A DNA stretch of 64,000 bases from Hymenobacter yonginensis. GTDB taxonomy: Bacteria; Bacteroidota; Bacteroidia; Cytophagales; Hymenobacteraceae. Where the stretch lies: contig NZ_CP115396.1 in NCBI RefSeq assembly GCF_027625995.1, positions 992,001 through 1,056,000 of the forward strand. Direction: 5' to 3'. Shown in pieces: positions 1 through 8,577 of this stretch. Below the pieces are notes generated by a model. The model was not told the DNA's origin. It was given only the letters and a program-made list of their open reading frames with translations, and searched no databases. Every line of letters begins with the position of its first letter. The stretch's first letter is position 1. A program made the position numbers and the translations under genes.

Positions 1-416
1 ACGCCGACGACCTGTTTGGCATCAAGCCCGAAGCCGGCGCTGAAAACCGCTTTGTTTCGATGAGTGAGCAGCTGATAGCACAGTTTCCGCAGATCAAGCA
101 GGTGATTGCCACGCGCCGCAAAACCCGCAGCGCCTCGCACGAGCGAATCCGGGGCATGGCTTACGTGGACGGCACCTACCACCAAACCAGCTACTTCGAC
201 ATCAACCCCGTTGTGGACCGCATCGGCGGCGGCGACTCGTTCATTTCCGGCTACATCTACGGCCAGCAGCACTACGCCACCACCGACGAAGCCCTGACGT
301 TTGCCACGGCCGCCTCTGCCCTCAAGCACACCATCCACGGCGACGTCAACCTCGTGACGGCAGCCGAGGTCGAGCACATCATGGCCGGCAACCTTACGGG
401 GCGGCTGCTGCGGTAG
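1..416 (+). CDS. kdgK: 2-dehydro-3-deoxygluconate (KDG) kinase, C-terminal part
   Basis: PfkB-family sugar kinase that would phosphorylate 2-keto-3-deoxygluconate to KDPG. Only the C-terminal ~137 residues are in the window; the reading frame is open from base 3 and the beginning lies upstream. The second PfkB signature is visible as RIGGGDSF, whose Asp is the catalytic base, followed by the usual helix-rich end (ATAASALKHTIHGD). KDG specificity is inferred from the next genes, a KDPG aldolase and a hexuronate-type importer, which supply the following step and the substrate. Another sugar kinase specificity cannot be excluded from this fragment. Confidence 0.8.
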   Translation, partial: ADDLFGIKPEAGAENRFVSMSEQLIAQFPQIKQVIATRRKTRSASHERIRGMAYVDGTYHQTSYFDINPVVDRIGGGDSFISGYIYGQQHYATTDEALTFATAASALKHTIHGDVNLVTAAEVEHIMAGNLTGRLLR

Positions 417-432
417 TGGGCCGGAAAAGCAC

Positions 433-537
433 GTCATGCTGAGCTTGTCAAAGCATCTCTACCGCTTTGTTGCAATGCCACTGATTAGTCAGAGGTAGAG
501 ATGCTTCGACTGCGGCTGCGCCTTCGCTCAGCATGAC
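433..537. repeat. Family A palindromic element between kdgK and eda
   Basis: Inverted repeat with outer arms GTCATGCTGAGC (433-444) and GCTCAGCATGAC (526-537) and inner arms AGCATCTCTACC (452-463) and GGTAGAGATGCT (494-505). The sequence words recur at 37087, 51299, 53791 and elsewhere, so this is one copy of a dispersed family. It fills most of the spacer between two genes of one pathway. Confidence 0.85.
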
Positions 538-565
538 AAATAATAACAACTGACAACTCCAACAA

Positions 566-1219
566 ATGCCCCGTTTCTCCGCTGCTCATATCCTCGAAAC
601 CGTGCTGGCTACGCCCATCGTGCCGGTGTTCTACCATGCCGATGCCGCGTACGCCCAGCGTATTGTGCAGGCCTGCTATGACGGTGGACTGCGCGTGTTT
701 GAGTTCACCAACCGCGGGGCGCAGGCCTTCGAGGTGTTCGGGCAGCTGATGGCCTTCGTGCAGCAAAACTGCCCGGCAATGCTGCTTGGCATCGGCACGA
801 TTTACACGGCTGCTGACGCCGAACGGTTCATTGCCGCCGGCGCCGATTTTGTGGTGCAGCCCTGCATCACAGCGGAGGTGGCGGAGGTGTGCCGCCGGCA
901 CGACACGCCCTGGCTGCCCGGCACCATGACCGTGCGCGAGGTGTACGAGGCCACGCAGCTGGGCGCGGCCATCGTGAAGGTGTTCCCCGGCAACGTGGTC
1001 GGGCCGGGCTTCATCAAGAGTCTGCGCGGCCCCATGCCGAGCGTGCCGCTGATGGTAACCGGCGGCGTAGAGCCCACTCGCGAGAGTCTGCGCGAGTGGT
1101 TTGGGGCCGGCGTGAACGTGGTGGGCATGGGCTCCCAGCTGTTCAAAAATGACGACCCCGCCGCCCTGAAAACCCTGCTCCGCGACCTGCTGGACTACCT
1201 GCCGACGCTGAAGAACTAA
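566..1219 (+). CDS. eda: 2-dehydro-3-deoxy-6-phosphogluconate aldolase / 4-hydroxy-2-oxoglutarate aldolase
   Basis: Class I TIM-barrel aldolase of the KDPG/KHG family, cleaving KDPG to pyruvate and glyceraldehyde 3-phosphate in the cytoplasm. The 217-residue length is normal for Eda. The catalytic Glu is in FEFTNR (E46), the phosphate/loop segment is GIGTIY, and the Schiff-base lysine is K138 in AIVKVFPGN; the C-terminal phosphate-binding GGV segment is also present. It follows kdgK after a palindromic spacer and precedes the importer by about 65 bp, so kdgK-eda-importer reads as a sugar-acid (uronate-derived KDG) catabolic set. The start ATG at 566 is the only sensible one. Confidence 0.93.
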   Translation: MPRFSAAHILETVLATPIVPVFYHADAAYAQRIVQACYDGGLRVFEFTNRGAQAFEVFGQLMAFVQQNCPAMLLGIGTIYTAADAERFIAAGADFVVQPCITAEVAEVCRRHDTPWLPGTMTVREVYEATQLGAAIVKVFPGNVVGPGFIKSLRGPMPSVPLMVTGGVEPTRESLREWFGAGVNVVGMGSQLFKNDDPAALKTLLRDLLDYLPTLKN

Positions 1220-1284
1220 GTGCTAGGCCGCCGTTGCTTGCCAACCTTGTACTATCTGCTCATCTCCATTCCCGCCCGCCTCCG

Positions 1285-2640
1285 ATGATACAAACTGTCC
1301 CTGCTACTTCGGCCCCCGTCACCGATGTGATTGGCAAATACCGCTGGACCATCTGTGGTCTGGTGTTCTTTGCCACCACCGTCAACTACCTCGACCGGGC
1401 CGTTATTTCCCTGCTCAAGCCCTACTTGGAAACCGAGTTCCGGTGGAACTCCGGCGACTACGCCAACATCGAAATTGCCTTCAAGCTGGCCTATTCGCTG
1501 GGCATGCTGGGCGTGGGCCGCATCATCGATAAGCTGGGCACCAAGATGGGCTACGCGCTGTCCACGTTTCTGTGGAGTCTGGCCGCCATCGGGCACGCGT
1601 TTGTGAGCAGCACGCTGGGCTTTTCGGTGGCGCGGGCGTTTCTGGGCGTCACGGAGGCCGGCAACTTCCCGGCCGCCATCAAAACCACGGCCGAGTGGTT
1701 TCCGCAAAAGGAGCGGGCCCTGGCCACCGGCATCTTCAACTCGGGCTCCAACGTGGGGGCCATTATTGCGCCGCTCACGGTGCCGCTCATTGCCGAGTCT
1801 ATCGGCTGGAAATGGGCCTTCGTGATTACCGGTGCGCTGGGCTTTGTGTGGCTGATTCTGTGGTTCGTCTACTACGAAGTGCCGGCCCGCCACGCCCGGC
1901 TCACCAAAGCCGAGTTCGACTACATCCACAGCGACGTGGACGATCTGGCCGCCGCGGCCATCACCAGTCAGCCCAAGGTGTCGTGGTTTAAGCTGCTCAC
2001 GTTTCGCCAGACCTGGGCCTTCGTGGTGGGCAAGTTCCTGACCGACCCGATCTGGTGGTTTTACCTGTTTTGGTTGCCCGACTTCCTCAACAAGCAATAC
2101 GGCCTCAAGGGTACCGAGGTAGCCCTGCCGGTTGCGGCCGTGTACGTGCTGTCGAGCATTGGCAGCGTGGGCGGCGGCTGGGTGCCGCTGAACTTCATCC
2201 GCAACGGCATGCCCGCCTTCAAGGCCCGCAAGCTCTCGATGCTGTTGATTGCGCTGTGCGTGTTCCCGATTGTGTTTGCCCAGTATTTGGGGCAGCTGAA
2301 TATGTGGCTGGCGGTGCTTGTGATTGGCATTGCGGCGGCGGCCCACCAGGCGTGGAGCGCCAACATCTTCACCACTGTGTCGGACATGTTCCCGAAGCGG
2401 GCCGTGGCCTCCGTGACCGGCATCGGCGGCATGGCTGGCGGGCTGGGCGGCATCCTGCTGTCGGCGCTGGTGCAGAAGCGCATGTTTGTGTACTACGAAA
2501 GCATCGGGCAGTTGCAGACGGCCTATTTCATCATGTTCTGGATTTGTGGCGGCGCCTACCTGCTGGCCTGGGGGCTGATGCACCTGCTGGCCCCGAAAAT
2601 GAAGCAGATCGACCTCGACGCCGAACCCGCCACCCGCTAA
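1285..2640 (+). CDS. exuT: MFS hexuronate/sugar-acid transporter (ExuT/GudP-like)
   Basis: Twelve-helix major facilitator of the anion:cation symporter (ACS) family, predicted to import hexuronates or aldarates across the inner membrane. The N-terminal stretch KYRWTICGLVFFATTVNYLDR is typical of ExuT/GudP proteins, with YLDRAVIS at the end of helix 1. An in-frame TTG lies upstream at 1234, but ATG 1285 gives a cytoplasmic tail of about 15-20 residues that fits the family. It lies just after eda and just before a small secreted protein (9 bp). Substrate (galacturonate, glucuronate or another sugar acid) is inferred from the kinase and aldolase genes beside it. Confidence 0.85.
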   Translation: MIQTVPATSAPVTDVIGKYRWTICGLVFFATTVNYLDRAVISLLKPYLETEFRWNSGDYANIEIAFKLAYSLGMLGVGRIIDKLGTKMGYALSTFLWSLAAIGHAFVSSTLGFSVARAFLGVTEAGNFPAAIKTTAEWFPQKERALATGIFNSGSNVGAIIAPLTVPLIAESIGWKWAFVITGALGFVWLILWFVYYEVPARHARLTKAEFDYIHSDVDDLAAAAITSQPKVSWFKLLTFRQTWAFVVGKFLTDPIWWFYLFWLPDFLNKQYGLKGTEVALPVAAVYVLSSIGSVGGGWVPLNFIRNGMPAFKARKLSMLLIALCVFPIVFAQYLGQLNMWLAVLVIGIAAAAHQAWSANIFTTVSDMFPKRAVASVTGIGGMAGGLGGILLSALVQKRMFVYYESIGQLQTAYFIMFWICGGAYLLAWGLMHLLAPKMKQIDLDAEPATR

Positions 2641-2649
2641 TCCTGACTC

Positions 2650-3114
2650 ATGAAAAAGCTTCTGTTACTGCTGGCGCTGCTGCTGCCGGTATTCACCTTC
2701 GCCCAAAGCAAAAAAGACCAGGCCGCCGCCAAAGAAGTGGAAGCCCTGGAGCGCCAGCGCTTCGAGGCCCAGGTGAAAAAGGACTACGCCGTGCTGGAAA
2801 AAGTCTTTGCCGACGACTTGGTGTACACGCACTCCAACGGCAAGCAGAACACCAAAGCTGAGTACATCCAGAGCATCCGCGAGGGGAAAAGCCAGTACGA
2901 CAAAATCGAGGTGGAGCTGCTGAACGTGCGCGCCTACAACGATGGCAAAGCCGCCGTAGTGAACGGCACCATCACCATCACGCTGCCCAACAAGCCCGAC
3001 GGCACGCCCAACCTGGCGCACCTCAAGTACGTGGTGGTGCAGGTGAAAGACCCGAAAAAAGGCTGGCAGGTGGTGCTCTGGCAAAGCCAGAAGCAGCCCG
3101 ATAAAGGCATGTAG
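2650..3114 (+). CDS. Secreted DUF4440/NTF2-like protein
   Basis: Protein of 154 residues with a clear Sec signal peptide (MKKLLLLLALLLPVFTFAQ, cleavage likely after AQ) followed by a single SnoaL/NTF2-like domain of the DUF4440 type: a helix rich in Glu/Arg (EVEALERQRFEAQVKKDYAVLEKVFADDLVYTHSNG), then KAEYIQSIREGK and a beta-sheet half ending in WQVVLWQSQK. Such domains form cone-shaped pockets and serve as enzymes or ligand binders; the role here is unknown. It starts 9 bp after the importer gene and may be co-transcribed with the sugar-acid genes. Its stop codon overlaps the first base of a palindromic element. Confidence 0.75.
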   Translation: MKKLLLLLALLLPVFTFAQSKKDQAAAKEVEALERQRFEAQVKKDYAVLEKVFADDLVYTHSNGKQNTKAEYIQSIREGKSQYDKIEVELLNVRAYNDGKAAVVNGTITITLPNKPDGTPNLAHLKYVVVQVKDPKKGWQVVLWQSQKQPDKGM

Positions 3115-3208
3115 CGCGAAGCCTTTGCTTCGCGCATTCCAGAACCAGCTACCCGGCCCGGCCACCCACTTGAACCTGCCGCTGCGCGAAGCAACGGCTT
3201 CGCGCTAC
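3111..3208. repeat. Palindromic element with GCGCGAAGC stem-loops
   Basis: Two small hairpins, GCGCGAAGC-CTTT-GCTTCGCGC (3114-3135) and GCGCGAAGC-AACG-GCTTCGCGC (3184-3205), are themselves arranged so that the outer ends GTAGCGCGAAGC (3111-3122) and GCTTCGCGCTAC (3197-3208) are inverted copies. The word GTAGCGCGAA links it to family B (30054, 40223, 55151). It occupies the spacer before fbp. Confidence 0.8.
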
Positions 3209-3258
3209 ACACCTGTCGCGGCACGTTCGGCGGGCTTTTCCGGACCTATTCTTTGCAT

Positions 3259-4278
3259 ATGAATCTTACGTCTGAAAATGCTATTGCCCAGCCGGTGGGC
3301 ACCACGCTGGAGCGCTACATCATGCGCAAGCAGGCCGAGTTTCCGTTTGCCACCGGCGAGCTGAGCCAGCTGCTGCGCGACATTGCGTTGGCCGGCAAAA
3401 TTGTAAACCGCGAAGTGAACCGGGCCGGCCTGACCAGCATCATCGGGGCCATGGGCCAGCAGAACGTGCAGGGCGAAGCGCAGCAAAAGCTGGACGTGGA
3501 AGCCAACATCCGCTTCATCCGGGCCCTCACCAACGGGGGCGAGGCCTGCGCTGTGCTCAGCGAGGAAGAAGACGACATCATCCATACCGGCAACTGCCAG
3601 GGCAAGTACGTGGTGGCCATCGACCCGCTCGATGGCTCCAGCAACATCGACGTCAACATCAGCATCGGCACCATTTTCAGCATCTACCGGCGCGTGACGC
3701 CGGTGGGGCAGGAGGCTACTGCCGAGGACTTTCTGCAGGGCGGCCGCCGGCAGGTGGCGGCCGGCTACATCCTGTACGGCTCCAGCACCATGCTCGTGTA
3801 CACCACCGGCCACGGCGTGGTGGGCTTCACCTACGAAAACTCGCTGGGCGAATTCTTCCTCTCGCACCCCAGCATCCGGATTCCGGCGGGCGGCACCACC
3901 TTCTCCTGCAACGAAGGCCACTGGTTCGACTACCCACAGTACGTGCGCGACTACCTGCTAGCCTGCAAGCAGCAGCGCCTGAGCGGCCGCTACGTGGGCT
4001 CGTTGGTGGCCGACTACCACCGCAACCTGTTTACGGGCGGCATCTACCTCTACCCGCCCACGGCCAAAAACCGCCACGGCAAGCTGCGGCTGCTCTACGA
4101 GGGCTACCCGCTGGCCTTCGTGATTGAGCAGGCCGGCGGCCGGGCCGAAACCGGCACCGGCCCGGTGCTGGACGTAGTACCCACCGAATTCCACCAGCGC
4201 GCCCCGCTGTTTGTGGGCTCCGCCGACATGGTGCGCAGCCTGGTGGCTCTGGCCGCCGTGGAGACTCCGGCTGTGTAG
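3259..4278 (+). CDS. fbp: Class I fructose-1,6-bisphosphatase
   Basis: Hydrolyses fructose 1,6-bisphosphate to fructose 6-phosphate, the committed gluconeogenic step, in the cytoplasm. The protein is 339 residues from ATG 3259, the usual size for class I FBPase; an in-frame TTG six bases upstream is ignored. The metal/phosphate signature DPLDGSSNID begins at D122, with the acidic metal ligands in SEEED around E102-E104, and the substrate-binding YVGSLVADYHRN and KLRLLYEGYPLAFVIEQAGG segments follow. It is preceded by a palindromic spacer and followed by an aldehyde dehydrogenase gene 147 bp downstream. Confidence 0.95.
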   Translation: MNLTSENAIAQPVGTTLERYIMRKQAEFPFATGELSQLLRDIALAGKIVNREVNRAGLTSIIGAMGQQNVQGEAQQKLDVEANIRFIRALTNGGEACAVLSEEEDDIIHTGNCQGKYVVAIDPLDGSSNIDVNISIGTIFSIYRRVTPVGQEATAEDFLQGGRRQVAAGYILYGSSTMLVYTTGHGVVGFTYENSLGEFFLSHPSIRIPAGGTTFSCNEGHWFDYPQYVRDYLLACKQQRLSGRYVGSLVADYHRNLFTGGIYLYPPTAKNRHGKLRLLYEGYPLAFVIEQAGGRAETGTGPVLDVVPTEFHQRAPLFVGSADMVRSLVALAAVETPAV

Positions 4279-4425
4279 CAAGGCCTTCGGCCTTACGCCG
4301 TTGCGGCCGGTGGCTGTGGCAGCCTGGGGCCCTACTGGCCGGCCTCAAAAAACAAATTACCCCGAACCAACTTCTGAGAGCATCGTTCTGTCAGCACACA
4401 ACCACTTAGCTGCTCTCCCCGACCT

Positions 4426-5964
4426 ATGTCCAAAATCATTTCGCCCCAAGTGGAATTCAGCAGCTTGCTGAGCCAGATGAAAGCCGTGACGCCCGAAGTA
4501 TTCGCGGCCGACGGCGCTTTCCTCAACCTGCTGGAAGGCCGCTGGCAGGAGCCCGGCAAGCCCCGCCCGTTCACGTCGCCGGTAGATGGCACGGAGCTGG
4601 GCAGCCTGCCTATGCTCGACCATGCCACTGCTCTGCGCGCCGTGCAGGCCGCCAAGAAAGAAGCCGCCGACTGGGCCCGCGTTGACCTCGACGAGCGCAA
4701 GCGCAAAGTGCAGGATTGCCTCGACCAGTTGCGCCAGCATGTCGAGCTCACCGGCAAGCTCATCATGTGGGAAATCGGCAAAACCTACAAGCTGGGCTTC
4801 ACCGACATCGACCGCGCCATCGAGGGCGTGCAGTGGTACGTCGATAACATCGAAGGTCTGCTGGGCTCTCGCAAGCCGCTGGGCCTCGTCAGCAATATTG
4901 CCTCCTGGAACTACCCCATGTCGGTGCTGCTGCACGCGGTGCTGGTGCAGGTGCTGTGCGGCAACTCCGTCATCGCCAAAACGCCCACCGATGGCGGCTT
5001 TATCTCGCTGAGCCTGACCTTCGCCATTGCCCGCCGCTGCGGCCTGCCCGTGACGCTGGTGAGCGGCTCGGGTGGCGAGCTGAGCGATGTGCTGGTGAAA
5101 AACGACGCCGTGGACTGCCTTTCCTTCGTGGGTGGCCGCTACAACGGCCGCAACATCGCCGACGCCCTCAGCTCGGAGCACAAGCGCTACATGCTGGAAA
5201 TGGAAGGCGTGAACACCTACGGCATTTGGAATTTCAGTGACTGGGACGGCCTCGCCGATCAGCTCAAAAAGGGCTACGACTACGGCAAGCAGCGCTGCAC
5301 CGCCTACGTACGCTTCGTGGTGGAGCGCCGCCTGTTCCCGCAGTTCGTGGAAACCTACTGGAACACTATCAAGGGCCTGAAAGTGGGCAACCCCACGCTG
5401 GTAGATTCGGCCGACGACAAGCTGCCTGACCTGGCCTTCGGCCCCGTCATCAACCGTGCCCAGGCCGAAGACCTGGACCGCCTCTACGCCGACGCCCTCA
5501 AAACCGGCGCCACGCCTATCTACGAAGGCAAGCTCGACGAAAGCCTGTTCCTGCCCGGCCAGGACATGAGCGCCTACCGCGCCCCCCGCGCCCTCGTGAA
5601 CCTGCCCCGCCAGAGCGAACTGTACTTCAAAGAGCCCTTCGGCCCCATAGACAGCATTGTGCTGGTTGACCGGGTAGAAGAGCTGGTGGGCGAGATGAAC
5701 ATCAGCAACGGCGCCCTGGTAGGCGCCCTGGCCTCCGACGACGAGAAGTGGGCCCAGCGCACCGCCAAAGAGGTGCGCGCCTTCAAGATGGGCATCAACA
5801 AGCTCCGCTCGCGCGGCGACCGGGAGGAAGTATTCGGCGGCCTCGGCGAGAGTTGGAAAGGCGCCTTCGTGGGCGGCGCGCTGCTGGTAGAAGCCGTAAC
5901 GGAAGGCGACAAGCCGATTCTGGGCAACTTCGAGGAAGCTACGCTGCTGCCGGAGAAAATTTAG
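4426..5964 (+). CDS. Aldehyde dehydrogenase family protein, atypical cofactor loop
   Basis: NAD(P)-dependent aldehyde dehydrogenase of 512 residues. Visible catalytic residues are N162 in SWNYP, K185 in SVIAKTP, E258 in LEMEG and the nucleophile C291 in GKQRCTA. Two conserved stretches deviate from the family: KPSE is KTPTDGG, and the FTGS coenzyme motif reads SFVGGRYNG, while LELGG is LEMEG. The residues needed for chemistry are intact, so it should be active, but nucleotide binding may differ. The acceptor aldehyde cannot be read from the sequence. It ends at a strong bidirectional terminator and stands alone transcriptionally apart from fbp upstream. Confidence 0.85.
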   Translation: MSKIISPQVEFSSLLSQMKAVTPEVFAADGAFLNLLEGRWQEPGKPRPFTSPVDGTELGSLPMLDHATALRAVQAAKKEAADWARVDLDERKRKVQDCLDQLRQHVELTGKLIMWEIGKTYKLGFTDIDRAIEGVQWYVDNIEGLLGSRKPLGLVSNIASWNYPMSVLLHAVLVQVLCGNSVIAKTPTDGGFISLSLTFAIARRCGLPVTLVSGSGGELSDVLVKNDAVDCLSFVGGRYNGRNIADALSSEHKRYMLEMEGVNTYGIWNFSDWDGLADQLKKGYDYGKQRCTAYVRFVVERRLFPQFVETYWNTIKGLKVGNPTLVDSADDKLPDLAFGPVINRAQAEDLDRLYADALKTGATPIYEGKLDESLFLPGQDMSAYRAPRALVNLPRQSELYFKEPFGPIDSIVLVDRVEELVGEMNISNGALVGALASDDEKWAQRTAKEVRAFKMGINKLRSRGDREEVFGGLGESWKGAFVGGALLVEAVTEGDKPILGNFEEATLLPEKI

Positions 5965-5972
5965 GCTGCCGT

Positions 5973-6039
5973 AACACCGCACGACGCAAAAAGGGCGCGT
6001 AGCTTTAAGCTGCGCGCCCTTTTTGTGTCGTGCGGTGTT
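5973..6039. terminator. Bidirectional intrinsic terminator
   Basis: Near-perfect inverted repeat of about 33 bp per arm (AACACCGCACGACGC... and its complement) with A-run and T-run (AAAAAGGGCGCG / CGCGCCCTTTTT) on the inner stem. It lies between the convergent aldehyde dehydrogenase and RNA ligase-like genes and can serve both. Confidence 0.85.
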
Positions 6040-6045
6040 GTGATT

Positions 6046-6567
6046 CTAGGCGGTGGCTTTGAAGGCAAACGTCTGCAGCGCTTCCCAGGGGCCGCCGCGG
6101 TAGGCCCAGAGCTGCAGCCCGGTGCCGGTGGCCTCAAAAGGCTGGAAATCGGCGGCTAGCTGCTGGTGTAGGCTGCGCGCTACGGCCGGGTCCACCTTGT
6201 TCTGCACCGTTACGTGGGGCTTGAGCTTTTGCTGATCCTGCGGCGTAAGGCTGGGCTGCCAGGTGGCCTGGAGCTGCTGATGCAGCGCCTGCAGGCGGTT
6301 GTTTTCCAAGGAGTACGCCACGCCCCGGCCCAGAAACCGGAGCCCCGTAACGGCCAGTGTCAGCGGGGCTTCGGCGGCGGCCAGGTCGGCCAGCGTCTGG
6401 CAGATAAGGTCGTAGTCGGAGCCGGGCAGGTGGTGGAACAGCGTTAGGTGGGCCTGCAGGAAGTTGCGTTCCGGCGGGAAGTGCTGCTGCCGCAGCGTGT
6501 CGAAGAAACGTTGGCTGTCGGCGTCAAGCGCCAGCGTGAGAATGAGCGGGGCAATAAGGTCGGGCAT
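6046..6567 (-). CDS. 2'-5' RNA ligase / LigT-like 2H phosphoesterase
   Basis: Two-histidine phosphoesterase fold of 173 residues. The two diagnostic HxT motifs are AHLTLFH (H40, T42) and KPHVTVQNK (H118, T120). Members hydrolyse or form 2'-5' or 2',3'-cyclic phosphodiester bonds in RNA and small nucleotides. The start is taken at 6567 because GGAGATACATG gives a rare good Shine-Dalgarno sequence and the fold begins right after it; the longer frame to 6633 adds a basic stretch with no homology feel. It is convergent with the aldehyde dehydrogenase gene and shares its terminator. Confidence 0.8.
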   Translation of the reverse strand: MPDLIAPLILTLALDADSQRFFDTLRQQHFPPERNFLQAHLTLFHHLPGSDYDLICQTLADLAAAEAPLTLAVTGLRFLGRGVAYSLENNRLQALHQQLQATWQPSLTPQDQQKLKPHVTVQNKVDPAVARSLHQQLAADFQPFEATGTGLQLWAYRGGPWEALQTFAFKATA

Positions 6568-6717
6568 GTATCTCCTAACCCCCGCCCGCGCTTTTAGGTT
6601 GGGTTTGGCCGCAAACAAGCTGCGCAAAAACACGCGCTACAGCGCCTTCAGCACCCACTATTGTTGGGCTGAAAGCGCCGTAGCGCAGATTGTCGGGTAC
6701 AGGACGTAGGGCGGCTC

Positions 6718-8304
6718 TTACAGTCCTTTGTGCGTGAGGGCCACGGGCACGGTGCTGGTCTGGCTGGCTTGCCGCACGCGCAGGTAGTAGAGGCCGCCGG
6801 GCAGCGTGTGCGCATCCAGCCGGATGGTGGTGAGGCCGGCGGTGGGCTGCAACCGGCGTACCACTTGGCCCGTAGCGCTAAGCAGCTCCAGCGAGGTTTC
6901 GGAGGTGCTGGGCTCGGTGAGCTGCACGTTCAGCACGCCGTCCGGGGCGGGGTTGGGGTAGGTTTGCAGGGTCAGCTTGCCAGCCATCCGCACGGCCTGC
7001 ACCGGCGAGTAGGCCAGCGTGCCGTCGGTGTCGCGCATGGCTAGGCGGTAGTAGAGCTGCCCGCTGAGCGGCGCGGTATCCAGGGCGGAGTAGCGCTGGC
7101 CCGTGGGCTGGTTGCCGGCCCGTACTGTCTGGATGGTTTGCCAGTCGGCGCCTTCGTGGCGGCGCTGCACCAGAAAGGCGTCGGCGTTCTGCTCGCTGGC
7201 GGTGGCCCAGCTCAGGCGCACGGCGCGGCCCGTGGCTTCGGCCCGGAATTCGGTGAGCGTGACGGGCAGCGGCAGGGCCCCAGGCAAGCTCACGGCGTCG
7301 CCGCGGGAGCAGCCAAAGGCCGCCCCAAACGACTGCCCCGAGTAGTTGCCGGTCAGCCGGTCGAGCTTGTAGATGGTGCCGCCGTCGGCGTCCACGGCGT
7401 ACAGGTTGCCGTCGCGGTCTGTAAACATCGAGCCGATATCCTGCTGCGTGGGAATGGGCACAGTAGGCTGCGTGGTGACGCCCACCGGCGCCGAGCCCGG
7501 CGTGCTGATGGTGATAAACTTGTCGTCCTGGCCGAGGTAGCTCACCAGATTGCCGGTGCGCACGTCAAACACCCAGTCCTGGATGCCGCCCTGCGGCACG
7601 GGCGCGGTGCCGTTGCTATTTAGGTAATTCTGCACTTCGGCCTGGTAGCCGGCAATAACGGCTGCCGTGGCCGGGTCGGAGGTATCGAGGCGGCGCCAGA
7701 CCGGCCCCGTAGCCGGGAATGTGGGCAGCGCCACCGTGCCCACATACAGCCGCAGGTCTGACACGCGCACTGGCCGTGTGAAAGGAAACGGTAGAGAGAA
7801 GTCGATGACGTAAAATACCCGGAACGTAGCCCCCGCTACGTAGTAATTGGAACTGGCGTCGCCATCACCAATGAAGTTGAGGGTCAGCTGAGTATCGATA
7901 AAGCCGGATTCGCCGGGTTGCGTCTGTGTGGTGACGTCGGTGGGCCGGGCCGGCGGGGTTACGGCGCCCAGGTTGGTGGCCTGGGCCGTGCTCAGGCTGA
8001 TGCGGTAGAGGTTTGGCGGCGTGCTGAAGTTGGCGACCGTAACCGGCTGCACCACATTCATGCCGTAGATGACCGTTCGGTCGTTATCGTCGGAGCCTAG
8101 GGCATTGACGATGAGGGGTGTACCGTTGCTGGTGACCGTGCCGATGGGCGTGAGCGAGCCGTCGGTGTTCACCTGCTGCAGCACCGACGGATTGCCCGCG
8201 TTGGCCGGGCAGGCCGATGTCACGGCGAAGCTGCTGGTAGGCAGCTGGGCCAGCAACTGGCGGCTCCCCATGAGCAGCAGAAAGGCAAGTAGGGTCTTTT
8301 TCAT
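6718..8304 (-). CDS. Secreted protein with T9SS type A C-terminal sorting domain
   Basis: Protein of 528 residues: signal peptide MKKTLLAFLLLMGSRQLLAQ, a ~320-residue N-terminal beta-rich region of the kind found in DUF6923-like bacterial surface proteins (YGMN, LYRIS, LYAVDADGGTIYKLDRLTGNY, with several Asp/Gly-rich blades), a fibronectin-like segment (LPVTLTEFRAEATGRAVRLSW), and a ~75-residue type A sorting domain beginning TYPNPAPDG and ending in short beta strands. The sorting domain directs export across the outer membrane by the type IX system and usually attachment to the surface. Function of the passenger is unknown. About 270 bp of upstream DNA separates it from divergent hutI. Confidence 0.85.
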   Translation of the reverse strand: MKKTLLAFLLLMGSRQLLAQLPTSSFAVTSACPANAGNPSVLQQVNTDGSLTPIGTVTSNGTPLIVNALGSDDNDRTVIYGMNVVQPVTVANFSTPPNLYRISLSTAQATNLGAVTPPARPTDVTTQTQPGESGFIDTQLTLNFIGDGDASSNYYVAGATFRVFYVIDFSLPFPFTRPVRVSDLRLYVGTVALPTFPATGPVWRRLDTSDPATAAVIAGYQAEVQNYLNSNGTAPVPQGGIQDWVFDVRTGNLVSYLGQDDKFITISTPGSAPVGVTTQPTVPIPTQQDIGSMFTDRDGNLYAVDADGGTIYKLDRLTGNYSGQSFGAAFGCSRGDAVSLPGALPLPVTLTEFRAEATGRAVRLSWATASEQNADAFLVQRRHEGADWQTIQTVRAGNQPTGQRYSALDTAPLSGQLYYRLAMRDTDGTLAYSPVQAVRMAGKLTLQTYPNPAPDGVLNVQLTEPSTSETSLELLSATGQVVRRLQPTAGLTTIRLDAHTLPGGLYYLRVRQASQTSTVPVALTHKGL

Positions 8305-8577
8305 ATTGGGAAATGCTGAAGAAGCAGGTATACGGCAGAACAGGCAAACAATGCACTGAGTACGAATAACTACGCTTTCGGATATCAGGTTGAATTGCGC
8401 TGTCTTTTCCCAAATAGATACAGAGGCTAAGGTGTAAGTCGCTTTTTTATATAGTGATAAGTCAATTTACAAGGAAAATCCGGGACTGTCAAGGCCGATG
8501 CCGGGCCGCTGGCTGGTTGGGCAGAACTGTGCATATTTGAGTTTCAGGCCCGCTTACCAGCTTTTTTCCTCCCGGCA

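Noticed and set aside
1252-2583. 443-residue minus-strand open frame over the importer gene
   Set aside because: Composition rich in His, Arg, Gly and Gln, no motif, and fully covered by a clear MFS transporter on the other strand.
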